A stretch of DNA of 64,000 bases from Gnetum montanum. Its lineage: Eukaryota; Streptophyta; Gnetopsida; Gnetales; Gnetaceae. The notes below the pieces were generated by a model. That model had not been told where the DNA came from. It ran no database searches and was given only the letters and a program-made list of their open reading frames with translations. A program made the position numbers and the translations under genes. Positions 23,701-35,829 of this stretch are shown piece by piece (within the stretch, counting starts at the first letter, position 1; each line of letters opens with the position of its first letter). Location: assembly GCA_015680685.1 (NCBI GenBank), contig MNCI01008335.1:51230-115229 (forward strand), read 5' to 3'.

Positions 23701-25150
23701 ATGATGAAAATGCATCTCTTTTGAATTTCTAGAAGGTTTGAAGCATATTCAAAAGGCCTTGGACTATGACTGATGCATAGTCAATGCATGTTTGACATAG
23801 AAAATGTGTAAAGAAGGAATCCCAAGTTATATGAAGTGTTGATGAGATGGATGAGATGGATAGTGAACTCTTTAATATATAATGGAGTTATGTGATATAA
23901 AGGAAAACTTTGATTAACTTTTATTGATCTTCGAAGGTTCAAGGTATTGTGGAATTGCTAAACAAGTATAAGATACAACAATTATACAAGTGGATCCTCT
24001 CAAAAGGAGGCTCCAACCCTTAATGCCCTTTTATAACCATGTCTACAAGTGTCCTTATGCACTTAAGGAGTTGAATGTAACACATAACTATTTAGCAAAA
24101 CACTTATGTTAGTACCAAGAAATTGGGAAATATCCACTATGGTATACAAAACCACAAGTTATGATCAGTCAAACAGTGAGATGAGATAAACTTAGAAGGG
24201 ATTGCAAAAATTAGGATGTGAGGTATCTTACCATAGACATAATGATTTCTTGTGTTTTATTAGTAGTTAAAGTAATCACTAGCCACTCTATCCAAGATTC
24301 AAATCAAGTCGAAACCACATTCTAGTGACATCGTATTATGTCATCTCTTGGGTTTACAACTATAACACTATCACTATTGCAAGGAGTATTGTCACTTGGT
24401 GTATTGTCCAAGGGAGGAGTTTATTCATGAAACTTTTTATTTTTTAGATTTCAAAGAAGCCACCTACCTTCAGGAATGGGTAACGTGTCTTTCCAATGGA
24501 ACCCTCAAAATTTTATTCTATGCTGTTTTATTTTTATCTATGTCAACCTTACCAAAGGACTACCTTCAAGCATGGGTAACATGTCTTTCTAGTGACATGG
24601 TAAGGTAGCACATATTTTAGTCATACTTCCATTTTTATTAAATCTACAAGGATATATTACAACCTAAACAACATGATAGAATGAACAAAAGTAATCCAAG
24701 AGAGTCCACAAATCCAATTGATGTCAAACCCTTTACATTCTTGCTTGGTTCTTCACCTTATTTTCCAAGCATAATGATCACAAGTTTATTCTTAGTTGTA
24801 TAATGGAAGAAGAATATCATTATGGTCATGGTATGAACCTCTTATTAATGGAATGGATGGATGGATTGTGTGGTCTTACTATTCAAATAATTAGTTCCTT
24901 ATGACTATATAACATAGAGAAATCTTCACCTTATTGGGCTACATCTTGCCTTTATTCTTAATATGTCTTATTAGCAATCAGAATTATTTACAAAGGGATT
25001 GAAAAAAAAGTGTGAAAATGATGAAAAAGATAGTAAAATTTGAAAATATGTAAGAATGAAAAATGTCAAAGAATTTGAAAAATGTGAAAGCACATCAAAA
25101 ATTTAAGAAATGAGAAAGTATAAAAGAATGTGAAAATGTCAAAGAATGTG
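23701..25150 (-). other. Post-pol spacer of element D/F
   Basis: No supportable coding region. Blocks shared with C, G and A include 'agtggatcctctc' near 23,990, the 'gggtaacgtgtctttcc' block near 24,480 and 'ggatggatggattg' near 24,860. The AAATG-rich tail at 25,000-25,150 stops where the E LTR begins. Confidence 0.55.
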
Positions 25151-25430
25151 TGACAATCAACAAGGTGCCCCTATGCCCAACCATATGAATCACAAGTGTT
25201 CATGTGTGGTCTAGTCAAACTATACAGACCTTAAGTTCCCATGTACACTAGTTCTAGGAAGTGAAATCCAATTAGGACAATCATTGTTTTCTTAGTTCCA
25301 CTCATGAGGTACAAATATATGGTTAAGTGCAACTAAGATGTATGATTTTTATCATTTTATATTTTATAAGGTTAATCACCCAACTCGGGTTAGACAAAAC
25401 TAACATCATTTTATATTTTATAAGTTTAAT
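25151..25430 (-). repeat. Truncated 3' LTR of element E
   Basis: It starts TGACAATCAACAAGG and follows the 5' LTR at 29,576-29,800 closely. It then repeats a 27-base block ending TAAGTTTAATC (about 25,350 and 25,403) and stops. The U3 and TATA part is absent. Confidence 0.65.
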
Positions 25431-25520
25431 CTTCTTCCATGAGAACTGAGGATCCTCATCACATGGTGCTGCTACTTATCCGTTGGAGAAGACAATCCCA
25501 CTTCCAATCCATGCTTCTCA

Positions 25521-25578
25521 CTGCAATCACAACAAAATTAGGAATTAGTGTGTAATGTGTAACGTAGCCTTTAAGTAC
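25521..25578 (-). other. Candidate mini-intron relic (element E)
   Basis: The minus strand reads AAG/GTACTTAAAGG, CACTAATTCCTAATTTTG, then TTGTGATTGCAG followed by TGAG instead of ATGG. Length 58 nt. The junction survives although ORF2 itself is deleted. Confidence 0.45.
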
Positions 25579-27100
25579 CTTCTCTCATTAGTGGTTACAT
25601 TTGACTAGGTTGTGATTATGGTGGATTGATTTTGTTAATAGTGTTAGAGGGAAAGTTGAAAAATAGGTGAAATAGATAAGCAATATGTTAAATTCTAAAA
25701 GCTTAAACACCATGAAATGCTTGAACAGGGTTTAAGAATTCACAAAAATAAAAGGAGGATTTACTAAAAAACATTACAAAGATGCAAAAAATTGGATTTC
25801 ATTGATGAGGCATGCAAAAGGGCTTGATTCTAAGAATGTCTAAGGATAAAGAACTTAACTAACCCAACCAAAAGATATGCAAGTGGATCATTTCCAAAGT
25901 AGGCATAGGCCTTTTATTGCCATAGCATAACTTCAAACTAAGGAGTCTATGGATCCCAAGGATGATTAATGGTTATAGAAAGTTAAAGACAAAAACCTAG
26001 AAAAAACTACCTAAGAATTTTGACACATCAAACAAGAACATGAAAATGATAGTGATGTGAGACATGAAAAACACAAATGGATGAGAAATTTCCTAATTAA
26101 GGTCACATGAAGTCCCATGTGAATTTTTTGGTTAAATGACCTAATAAAATCCATCCTTAGTCCAAACCAAAACCAACCACGTTCAATGACATAACGTCAC
26201 CATTCTAAGACCAGTTCATCCTCCTAAGACACAAGAGTGCTCACACAAGACAACCATCATTCCTTAGTAAAGAAGAAAAGAGAAGTAGGGAGTGAGGAAG
26301 GGCCTTAGTTAGAGGGGACCTTTAGGAATGGGTAACATGTTTTTCTAGTTTGATAACTAGTGCTTGTAGCCCATTTATTTTCTTTAAGAAGTATGCTTTA
26401 AATTCCCATCATTTTTTTTAAATATGATGGGAACCACACCATGCAAAGACTTATTCAACTTCTTATTATTGGTCAACATGGAACAATAAGAAATCCATGA
26501 AAACACACATGCACCCAAGTAAGAAAAAAGGCACAAAGATCCTTGAATCCCCTTAAATTCACACCCTATTCAAACCTTTGAATCTTTTCCAACTTTGGAA
26601 ACTACCAAAGTCACAAGTTTGTTAAAATTTTATTAATGAAAAAAGAGACTACACATTTCCAGAACAAGAAAAACCATAGAGTTTGTGGATGGGTGAATGC
26701 TATGGACTCACTACCTATTTCATGAGAAAGAAACCATGTTCTAATTATCAGTAACAAAATTCAAAGTTAGAATCCAGACACCAATAATCAAATAACCAAA
26801 TGACACATGCCCACATCAATCAAACACACTATACCCAATTGGCAATAAGGCATGTTATTATTAAAACATAATAAGAAAACCACCTCCAAAATAAAGGAAA
26901 ATATACAAGAAAGTGTAAAATATTTAAGAAAAATAAAATGTACTAACTATTTTATAAAACAAAAACTTTGAAAAATTAATATTGTAAGAAAAAAAGGTGT
27001 AAGATAAACAATGTGTAAAACAAAAAGTCTTAAAAGTAACATGGTGTAAAACAAAAAAAATAAAAAACTGAAGAGATGCTTATATAGCTAGCATGGATGG
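25579..27100 (-). other. Post-pol spacer of element E
   Basis: No supported ORF. It shares with C and G the 'ccttagttagaggg' block near 26,305, the 'aatgggtaacatg' block near 26,325 and the 'gtcccatgtgaatt' block near 26,110. No TATA/U3-like block was found. Confidence 0.55.
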
Positions 27101-27289
27101 CCATATCCCCCATGACTAGGTTGAAAAGAGGAGATCTAAAATATTGAGCATGGTTGTCCATCCAATGAGCGTTGGTTATTCTAGCCTATGTTAACTTGTG
27201 GGAAGGTTTTGTCTATTTTATGTTAATTAGTGGCCTATTGTTTGGGTGCTCAGTAGGTTCCATACATTTTGTGCTACTTGTAGAATCAA

Positions 27290-27930
27290 TTGTTAGCCAC
27301 TAGGTGCCCTTTGGTTTAGTGGCCACTGCATATAGGCACTTGTGAATTTCAAGTTCAATTGTGCATTGACTACATGCTATAATGGATATGCTTTTGATGG
27401 ACCATAACTTCTGCACATAGTTGCATCTAGTATCACTGTACATAATACATGGAATTTTCTTTCTCTTGATCAAACCAAATTCATTCTCCCTAGAAATCTC
27501 CAAGGAGAGTTCATGGATGCCTATTCTCACATTGAAGGTGGTAAGCTAAGATCTTCCCATAATGATAGAAAAGTCCTATTGTAATTGTTGATCTCAATTA
27601 CTAGGAAGTTAGTAGGATAAGACCACCCATAGATAGTGATCACAATGTTCTCCACCAATTCCAAAGGAACAATGACAAACTGGTCTGCTAACTCTAGATG
27701 AATGTTGCTTTTCTTGAGAGGTAGAAGGTTCCAAGCTTTGTACATTTCATAAGAAATTAGATTCATTTCTAAATTTGAATTAAGAAGATCTTTGCATGGG
27801 TTGTTTCTAGTAATCTGTAGGCAAATGAGAGGACTTCTAGGATCAGAAATTTTCCTGGGAAGATTGCTAGCCTTGATCCAATCAAATATGGCATGATTTA
27901 TTGTGACTATGTGGGCCTAAGGAGATGTTT
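27290..27930 (-). pseudogene. Aspartic protease region (element E)
   Basis: Two overlapping frames carry MNLISYEMYKAWNLLPL, LELADQFVIVPLELVENIV and FLVIEINNYNRTFLSL, the order seen in Athila/Tat proteases after the D-x-G site. The site itself lies in a damaged stretch near 27.78 kb (aligning with LDLGSSVNLIS in G). The left end is abrupt: 200 bases further comes the post-integrase motif, so RT to integrase is deleted. Confidence 0.6.
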
Positions 27931-28109
27931 GGTTTGAAGGAACCCCAACAGGGTTTAATGTAGAGGATGGAGGAGAGATAGGGTGTTTGGCCGCATCATT
28001 CTATGAGGACTTTTAAGAAATTTTAGTGTAGAAGAATGGCCTCTTCAAGGATGGATGTTTTGAGCCACTTGGCTAGGAAGCTAGATTTATGTTAATAGCC
28101 TTGGTAATG

Positions 28110-29416
28110 GTTAGTTGCTATGGTTGAGTGAGAATTTCACCTTGCATGAATGGAGTAGATGGTAGCTGTGCGAAGGGTGGAGGAACATTTGTAGGAATAG
28201 GAGGAGGATAAAGGTAAAAGGTGGTATTCCTCCTTTCATGTAGAGAATGAGTTTGATAATAATTAGGAGGATAGTAGTGAGGTTGAAAAATCAAAACGTG
28301 ATTGGAAGAGCCACATGGAGACAAGGGTTGCTGAATGTAGTACCCATATCGATTATGTTGTCTATAAGGGTATTTCTACCTTGGCAGTGCCAACACTCAT
28401 GACTTTGGTTGCAGATGGTTCTGCAAATTTGAGTTATATCACCCTTCAAACTAAGGAATATTATTCATTTCTAGTATTTTGATCTAACTATCCTTTATGT
28501 ACCTTGTGAGAATTCTTATTACCTTTATAATATTTAGCATAATTTGGGTAGCAAGAAAAGGCTCATCAAGGCCTTGATTTTGGTGCCTATGATGCCCTCT
28601 GCTACCCCTTTGTTCATGGGAAAAAGTCTCTCTTAAACACCTACACCCTTGGTCTTGATCAGCTTAATGATCCCTTTGGTTATCTTGGTCCCGTTGATCA
28701 CCTCCATCATAGTCACTTCCCCTATAGTTGTGGTCAAAGCTAGAAGATGATGATGATGATGAAGGTGAAGAGGAAGGAGGACTAGCATCATCATGGTCCT
28801 TGATACCCCATTTTTGGTGATCGCAACCATGATCACAATCTTGTTTCTTATCCTCATCCTTGCCTTGAATATCCTTCTTGAATCCTCCTTTGTCATTGGA
28901 TCCATTATTTCCAAAACTAGGCTTGTGGATCATGGATTTTCGGTTCTAGTTTTAACCTCCTTCATTGAATTCATAAAGAGAAATTTCACTAAATGGAAAA
29001 CCCTTAGAGAAGAAATCTCAACCATCTTTTTGGTATAGCAGGAATGGGGAATCATTGAACCACTTTCCCTTCATAGATTCATGATGTTGTTCTAGCTATC
29101 AATCCCTAAGATGTTGTGCCTTTGTGGGATGATAATCCATGGTGTCACTATCATGCACAACATACTCATCATGAAGTCCCTAGAGATCCAACTGTATAAG
29201 CATTTGTTGGAGCATCATAGGAACAAATCGATCTGGCATAAACACAATGTTAGCCTCCATGTCACGCCATTTTAGCTATTCATCTTGGTGTAGGATGAAG
29301 GTGAATTTGGATATGTATTCATTAGGATGAGCATATACCACTTGATATTGTTGGGGAACCTACTAATGAACTCCATTAGACTTGGGCAAAGAATCGCTCC
29401 TATGAGAAGAAAACAT
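28110..29416 (-). pseudogene. Gag of element E, core deleted
   Basis: From the ATG at 29,416 the frame gives VVYAHPNEYISKFTFILHQDE (near 29.3 kb) and WRDMEANIVFMPDRF, the N-terminal extension shared with G and H. A Ser-rich, Asp/Lys-rich linker follows (28,664-28,933; the GAT/ATC repeat encodes the Ser run). It then passes, with most of the capsid core missing, to GYYIQQPLSPCGSSNHV and a Pro/Tyr-rich tail (28,118-28,324). Confidence 0.65.
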
Positions 29417-29557
29417 TTTATGTTAGAGAATAAAACATACTGTGCTTTTAAATATTTTTGTAGTTATTGTAAAGTGTGATATGACTCTAGGGTTCATTCC
29501 AATGATTTTGAATAATTTTCACTAATTCCTAGATAGCACACGTAACAACTAAAAGAT

Positions 29558-29574
29558 CCTTAACAATGGCACCA
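29558..29574 (-). other. Decayed primer-binding site of element E
   Basis: The plus strand CCTTAACAATGGCACCA aligns with CCCCGGCAACGGCGCCA of element A and sits one base from the LTR. Confidence 0.65.
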
Positions 29575-29575
29575 A

Positions 29576-30365
29576 TGATGAGTGGCAAGGTACCCCTACA
29601 CCCAACCATACAAATCGTAAGCATTCATGTGCAATCTAATCAAACTTCACAAATCTTAAGTTCCCAAGTACACTAGTTCTAGGAAGTGAAATCTAATTAG
29701 GATGATTGTTGTCTTCTCATTTCCACTTATGAGGTACAAATATATGGGTAAGTGCAACTAAGGTATATGATTTTTATCATTTTATATTTTATAAGTTTAA
29801 TCATCTAGAACAAGAATGAAAGGTAGAGGAATTTAATATCTAATTAATCTACTACCTAGCTAGCCTAACATAAGTACCTATTCCCACTCTCCAAACAAAT
29901 CCTAAATGCATATAGCACTAATGGATTACCAAATGTTAAGAATTTCTAAGTTACCAAGTGCTCACGTATGTTGGAAGTATTCATTCTTGTGTTCATTAAC
30001 AGCTGAAAATTAATTACTTAATTAAAGTGCATTAAAGTAAAGTGCATGAATAATAAATGCATTAAAGAAAACATTAATCTATTTTCAATGTTGCAAGAAT
30101 TATCAAAAGGGATCATCTTTATTTCTGTCACACTATTGTGCTTAGGTACATCAGTGCTCAAATAAAGATCTGTACACACTCAAACTCTTGTTGTGGGCAC
30201 TCAGAAATATTCTAACTTTGGAATGGCTAAACTACAAGAACTTTGTTACTCTATGCAAAAACTAATTCTGAAAATTGTATGTCCAAGCACTATATTTAAA
30301 GGTCAGCATATACCCCACGACATCAAATATTTGACATTACTTCTTGGGGTTTGATACTCTATGCA
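29576..30365 (-). repeat. 5' LTR of element E (about 790 bp)
   Basis: The inner end TGATGAGTGGCAAGG is firm. The outer end at 30,365 (ATGCA) is inferred from where D/F spacer sequence resumes. A weak TATA-like TATTTAAA lies near 30,291. Confidence 0.6.
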
Positions 30366-30419
30366 AAAATACAAAGAAAATGAAAAATTCAATGAAGTAC
30401 CTATAGTTCCAAAATAACA

Positions 30420-32285
30420 TTCCCATGACTATCATGACGATTAGTTAAATTGAAGATAGAACAAGTAGAGGACTATTGGTTAGGCTACGTAGATTACTAG
30501 GAATGTTCATAATAAAGTTTGACTTTTTGGATATTGACAAGAACAAGATTTTGTGGATAGGAAGGGTGGTAAATATGTAGGGCACCAGATGGATAAGTGG
30601 CTTGCATAATGTATGGTCCCTCCTAAAGTGTTTGAAATTTATCTTTTTTGGATAAATGACTAGGATTATAATAAAGGACCTTATCACCTAGTTGTATGGT
30701 TACATGCCTTATCCATGCAAGTTTGGAGTAATGCTTATGGAATTCACTACTCATTAATGCTACTAGCCTATTCTCATCTAAAAGGTTTAGGCTCATGAGA
30801 TGTTCTCATTGGGCTAAGCTCACATTAAGGTCAAGTTTATTTGGAGTAGCTAGAATATGAAGCTTTGCCTAGATTGGGAGTGTTGGCAACTTGCCATAAA
30901 CTAACTCGTATGGTGTGTATCATATAGGTAGTTTCTAGGACATCCTATAGGCCCATAGAGAATCATTAAATTTAGTGCTCTAGTCCCTCCTAAACCTACT
31001 AACCATATTAGTAAGTATCCTAATAATTTCTTAGTCACTTTAGCTTGACCATTTGCTTAGGGATGATATGGTGTTGTTAGTTTATGGTTCACCCCAAGTT
31101 GTTGCATGAGCTTTTTGAATGTAGCACTAGTGAAGTGAGTCCTGTTGTCAAATATTAACATTCTAGGTACTCCAAATCTAGTCACCATGTGTTGTTGGAA
31201 AATTCTTGTTGCTATTTTTGCTATACAGTCTTTTACTATTGCTGCCTCTGCCCACTTCATACAATAATGAATATTCACAATGATGTATCCTTTTTCATTC
31301 AACATTAGTGTTATGGAACCCATGAAATCAATTCATCATATGTCAAAAGGTTCTAATCATTGTATCCAGTGTTGTGATCCTTCGTGTCTAGCCGTAACTC
31401 ATCCATTTCTTTGTCATCACTTACAAGATTGTGCAAAGGTGTGGGCATCACTAAACAAGGTAGGCCAAAAGTAGCCTACCATCAGTAATTTGAGTGCTAT
31501 TCTACACCCTACATAGTGGCCATCACATGGGCCTTCACAAGAATTTTGTAAGACTCTTTGTTGGTCTTCTTCTGGCACAAACCATCTAACAAGCCCATCT
31601 GCATGGATCTTGTATAGATTACCATTAATCTCCATATGTCTCTTTGCTCTATGAAGGAATTATTCACATTTTTTCTTACTCCATTTAGTAGTAAGTTCCT
31701 ATGTTGTTAGATAAGTCAAGTACTCTACAATCCATGGATTCCCTATTGGATTGAGAACCTTTACTATTTTGGTAAAAAAATCCTCATCAAGAAATTAGTC
31801 TAATATAGGTTCTACTTGATCTTTGCAACCCCATTTTAATTATGAGAGATGATCAACTACCACATTTATAATTCCTTTCTTCTCAAACATTTTGATGTCA
31901 AATTCTTGTAGAATAACTAGCCATCTTATCATTCTAGGACTAACCATTGGCTTGATCATAAGAAATCAAATGGTACTATGATTAGTATGGACATATATCT
32001 GATACTCTTGCACATTGTATCTAAACTTTTCAACCGTGTACACCACTGCCATTAGCTTCTTTTCTAGTGTGATGTAGTTTAATTATGCTCTAGTGATTCT
32101 CCTGATAGCATAGTGAATGTAGTAAGGTCTCTTTTGATCATCTAGTTGTGTCAATACTACACTAAGTACACAGTTTGAAGCATCAATCATGATATGAAAA
32201 GGTCTTAACCAATTTACAGCTTGGAGGATTGGTGTCTCCACTAGTTTCTGCTTCAAATTTTTGAACTCTCTTAGATGGAATTAAT
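30420..32285 (-). pseudogene. Integrase and RNase H remnant (element D/F)
   Basis: RNase H comes first on the minus strand (about 32,250-31,700), from 'IMIDASNCVLSVVLTQ' to 'VDHLS'. Then come the integrase zinc region (31,417-31,635, with GDGLVRWFVPEE-type H and C spacing), the catalytic core (31,057-31,323) and the C-terminal part near 30,450-30,690. The core shows IFDNRTHFTSATF (second Asp kept), but the first Asp is replaced by His in VNIHYCMKWAEA. The RT domain is missing to the right. Confidence 0.75.
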
Positions 32286-32928
32286 TCAATTCCAAACATC
32301 TAGGTGTGCACATAGAGTGAAAACATTACTTTCATAACATTTAAAAAAAACATACTTATCCTTGAGACCACACTTTAAATTATGACTTGCTTTTAGGAAA
32401 ATAACTTTTTAAGTAATTGTATTGAAAAATTTAGATAACATGCAATTTCAAAGATACCTTACAAAGAAAAGTTACAACTTATCCACAAAAATAAAAAAGA
32501 CACATCTTCAAGTACTCTTATAGTTAATTTGACTATAGGTGCACCTAAATTCATATAGCTAAATTTAATATATCAAAAGAATGAACTAGCAACCTCTTAC
32601 CTAATAAGAAAATGAGCAAACTACTTGATCCACAACTTAAGGGGAGGAAAGCATAAATTAGAAAAATTTGTTCTTTCCTTCATCTAATCTATCATTGTTC
32701 TCTTAGCTATTTTTTCGCAAAAATGTAGAATGCTACTAGATTCAATAGATGATCTTTCAAGAAAAGCATTTACTCCTATACCATTTCATGAATTTTCATA
32801 TGATGTATACAAATTTTTCACCCAAGAGATTTTTGCAAGGTATGTGCTCATACAAATTTTGGATTATTTACTTCAACCTTTAAGATTTTTTAATTATTTA
32901 ATTATAGTTTTAAAGCTTTTCGTGCATG
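32286..32928. other. Low-copy flank, left of element G
   Basis: AT-rich and unrelated to the gypsy elements by eye. A 68-codon plus-strand ORF (32,730-32,936) ends inside the LTR and is not recognised. With 43,234 onwards it forms the pre-insertion locus of G. Confidence 0.5.
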
Positions 32929-32933
32929 CTATC
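32929..32933 (+). repeat. Target-site duplication, left copy (CTATC)
   Basis: CTATC precedes the TGATGAG LTR end; an identical CTATC follows the other LTR at 43,229-43,233. Confidence 0.85.
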
Positions 32934-33872
32934 TGATGAGCAGTGAGATACCCCTACGCTCAACCATATGAATACAAGCATTTCATGCACAATCCAGTCA
33001 AATTCCAAGGACCAAGTGCTTATGCACCCTTGTGGAACAAGGATGGTTTGGTTGATCATTGTCTTCCCAAGCTTACCTCTATGTAACAATTGTATGGTTA
33101 AGTAATCTTGAGGCATATGATTTTCATAGCTTTTATGCTTTTATGTTCTGTGCTAGTAGGGAAGGAGAGAGGTAACTAAGTGACTAATTTAACTTAACTA
33201 CTCATTAACTAAGTTCTAACTAATCCTAACACCAGCATCTGTTCCCACTTTCCATACACATCCTAAACCAATGCAAAATTGTTGGGATTACCAAATGCTG
33301 ATTATTACTAGGTTACTAAGCATTACATGCATAATCAAAGTGGTCATGCTTGTGTAATTTAATGATTTGCTTAATTGATCAAAATGAATTGTTGTGCTAA
33401 TAACAGAAATGTAAAGTGCATAAAATAAAATAAAATAAAATAAATGCATAAGAAAATAAAATAAAAGAAATGTGTGAGAAAACAAATCTCAAGTGCTGCA
33501 AGGATAAATCCAAGATCTCGTCTTTATTGTCATACACAAGGTGTGCTTAGGTACACAATGCTCTAATAAAGATCCATCCACACTTAGACCTCCTGTTGTG
33601 GGAACTTGGAAAATACTCTAACTTTCAAACAGACTATAAGAGTTTTGCTACTTGATTGCTAAAATACTTATTTTCAATTGTGCACTTGGGCACTATATTT
33701 ATAGGCTTGGGAGCAACTACTCTAATAATTAGAGTAACCTCTCTAATAATTGGAATAACTGCTAAAGTAACTGCTAGAGTAACCACTCTAATAATTAGAG
33801 TAACTGCTAGAGTAACCATTAGAGTACCCACTCTAATAATTAGAATAACTACTAGAGTAACCACTCTCATCA
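32934..33872 (-). repeat. 3' LTR of element G (939 bp)
   Basis: Plus-strand ends are TGATGAGCAG and CTCTCATCA. TATAAATA is the complement of 33,696-33,703. Four hairpin units CTCTAATAATTAGAG (7-bp arms) lie at about 33,715-33,866 in U3. An (AAAAT)n run is at 33,421-33,443. Confidence 0.9.
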
Positions 33873-34265
33873 TGCCCCCACAACTGAATGAAAACTCATC
33901 CTTGAGTTATATACAAAATATTGGGAAGGCATGGGATTATTAACTAATTGACAGCTGATGGTGGAATGGGATGAGAGACTTAACGTGCCCAGTGAATGGA
34001 TCAATAAGCATATTACAACATTAGTGTTCATGACCATTGTGGTGAATATTTGTACATAAATAACATCCAAGCCTTTATTTGATAGCTTAAAGAGAAAAAG
34101 AGAGAGAGAAAGAAGATGGAGCATGTTGTCACCAATGTTGAGATTGCACCTTCCATTGTTTATCCATAGCCATGCCACCAAACTTGCTCCTTTCATAAAT
34201 GCTCCAGTTCTAGTCCATCTTGAGTGCTTCCTCCAAGCCCAATCCATTGTTTGTATAATTTCCAT
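33870..34265 (-). CDS. Third ORF of element G, unrecognised (131 codons)
   Basis: It starts at an ATG placed directly on a splice-like acceptor (GTGTGTAG/ATGG), the same position as ORF2 in A-D, and stays open up to the LTR edge. The protein starts MEIIQTMDWAWRKHSRW. It contains a hydrophobic stretch near residues 50-90 (LLSLSLFLFKL, then YVQIFTTMVMNTNVVICLLI) that could be membrane-associated. It shares no motif with ORF2. An open frame of this length in otherwise decayed DNA is notable, but chance cannot be excluded. Confidence 0.35.
   Translation of the reverse strand: MEIIQTMDWAWRKHSRWTRTGAFMKGASLVAWLWINNGRCNLNIGDNMLHLLSLSLFLFKLSNKGLDVIYVQIFTTMVMNTNVVICLLIHSLGTLSLSSHSTISCQLVNNPMPSQYFVYNSRMSFHSVVGA
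33873..33886 (-). other. Polypurine tract of element G
   Basis: The minus strand reads CAGTTGTGGGGGCA up to the LTR TG, equivalent to TTTAGTCATGGGGG in B and C. Expected primer for plus-strand DNA synthesis. Confidence 0.7.
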
Positions 34266-34325
34266 CTACACACACAACACAATCACAAATGAGCAAGGAT
34301 AGATAATCCACAATGTAGTTGATAC
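34266..34325 (-). other. Candidate mini-intron (element G)
   Basis: The minus strand has GCAAG/GTATCAACTAC, no perfect CTAAT, then TGTGATTGTGTTGTGTGTGTAG against ATGG. Length 60 nt. Confidence 0.45.
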
Positions 34326-35815
34326 CTTGCCTCGATATGAAGCACATTGGCTGAGTTGTGGCTATGGCAGAAATTGGTTTAGAGATCTATCACTAGAAAC
34401 TACCCAAGGTGTAGGGGTTAGGCAATTAGTAAAATGAAAAAAATTAAAAAATTTGTGCCAGGGCCCCCATGACTAAGAGCAAACCTTCGGTAGCTATAAG
34501 ATGGAAAAACATGAGGAACAAGAAAGATGAAAAATATCAACGGCAATGCCAATAAAATGGATGTCATGGATGGGGATGAAACAAGAAATGATTTGTTGCA
34601 AGAAATGTTTAAGGAAAATAAGTTAACAATTGCACCAAAAAGAAATGCTAGTGGGTCCTCCCCAAAGTAGGCTCATGCCCTTTATGCCCTGACAAACCCA
34701 CAAACCAAAGAGTCCATAGGCTCTAGGAATGTCATTTGGAAGAAAGAGTTAAAAATTTACCCACAAGAATTCATCAAAGAAAAATAATGCATCAACCTAG
34801 AATGGACTAATGATAAAACCAACAATGAGGTGGAAAATGGAAAGAAAGATAGAGAGGAGAGAATGGAATGGCATCCCAAGAATAAGGTTGTGTAAAGCCC
34901 CTTATGTATTTCATGGTTAAGATACTGAGTAGAACTCATCCCAAATCTAGACTCAAACCAACCACATTCAGTGATCTTGCATCAACACACTTGGCCAATC
35001 CATCCTCTTGAGGCAACAAGAATGCTTCCACAAAGAGTGACCACCATCCCAAGGAGAGTGAGATGGAGAAGCAGGAAGCGAGAAAGGGCCTTAGTTAGAG
35101 GGAACCTTTAGGCATGGGTAACATGTCTTTTTAGTGCCATAACCAGCACTTGTAGCTCATATTTCTTTATTATGTCTAAGGGGTATGCTTTGAATTCTTA
35201 CCTTTTTCTCTTTTTTCTCTCTTTTTTTTGATGTTTATGCATGAGAACCACATCATGCAAAGACTTATTTTTATTCACTCAACTTCCTGATATTTGAACA
35301 ATGTCAGAATGGTGGAAAACCCAAGAAAAAGCATCCAAGAACCCAAGAGAATGGCTAGCACCAATGCATTGAATCCCTTTGAAGTCACACCATTTTCATC
35401 TTTTGATTCTTTCCTTGGTTTGAAAAATATAGAGCCACTAATTCATTAACAAGTTTACTTAGAAAAAGGGGACTGTATAGTTCCAAGACAAAGGAGACCA
35501 TAGAGTTGTATGGATGAGTGGATGGTGTGGACTCATTGCCTATTTTACCAAATGAACCATACCCTAATATTAGCATCATAATTCAAAGGTAAAAACCAAA
35601 CATTAGCAATCAATATGATATAATTCAATCCACCATCATGAGCACTTATTAGATGATGAATAAAAGTAAATCAAGTAAACAAAGAAATAGTAAAAACATG
35701 AATAATGATGTAAAAAAATAAGAAAAGTTGAAAGAATGTGCAAACCAAAAAATATGTAAAACAAAAATTCAAAAATAATTGAGGGCCTAGAATGATTAGC
35801 ATATGTGACCATCTC
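34326..35815 (-). other. Post-pol spacer of element G
   Basis: Non-coding. Purine motifs TTAGTCATGGGGG (complement) lie at 34,465-34,478 and 35,815-35,828. Blocks shared with C and E include 'gtgggtcctccccaaag' near 34,650 and 'gggtaacatgtcttt' near 35,115. No U3-like TATA block was seen. Confidence 0.6.
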
Positions 35816-35829
35816 CCCCATGACTAAGT

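Larger units (their letters stand above)
25151..30365 (-). mobile_element. Element E: internally deleted gypsy element nested in D/F
   Basis: Minus-strand order is 5' LTR (29,576-30,365), primer site, gag with a deleted core, protease, then directly the post-integrase motif (27,106-27,120), spacer, mini-intron and a truncated 3' LTR (25,151-25,430). RT, RNase H, integrase and ORF2 are missing. Its flanks belong to D/F on both sides. I could not identify an exact target duplication. Confidence 0.65.
19267..32285 (-). mobile_element. Element D/F: gypsy element split by element E
   Basis: The left part (19,267-25,150) is 3' LTR, ORF2, mini-intron, internal promoter and post-pol spacer. The right part (about 30,366-32,285) starts with spacer, then the post-integrase purine motif near 30,420, integrase and RNase H. 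Joining them restores the order seen in element C, so I read them as one element interrupted by E. RT, protease, gag and the 5' LTR are missing beyond 32,285. Confidence 0.65.

Noticed and set aside
33634-33943. ORFs of repeated Val, Ile, Thr on both strands (also 42,900-43,254)
   Set aside because: They read through the U3 hairpin array; both strands are open only because the unit lacks stops.
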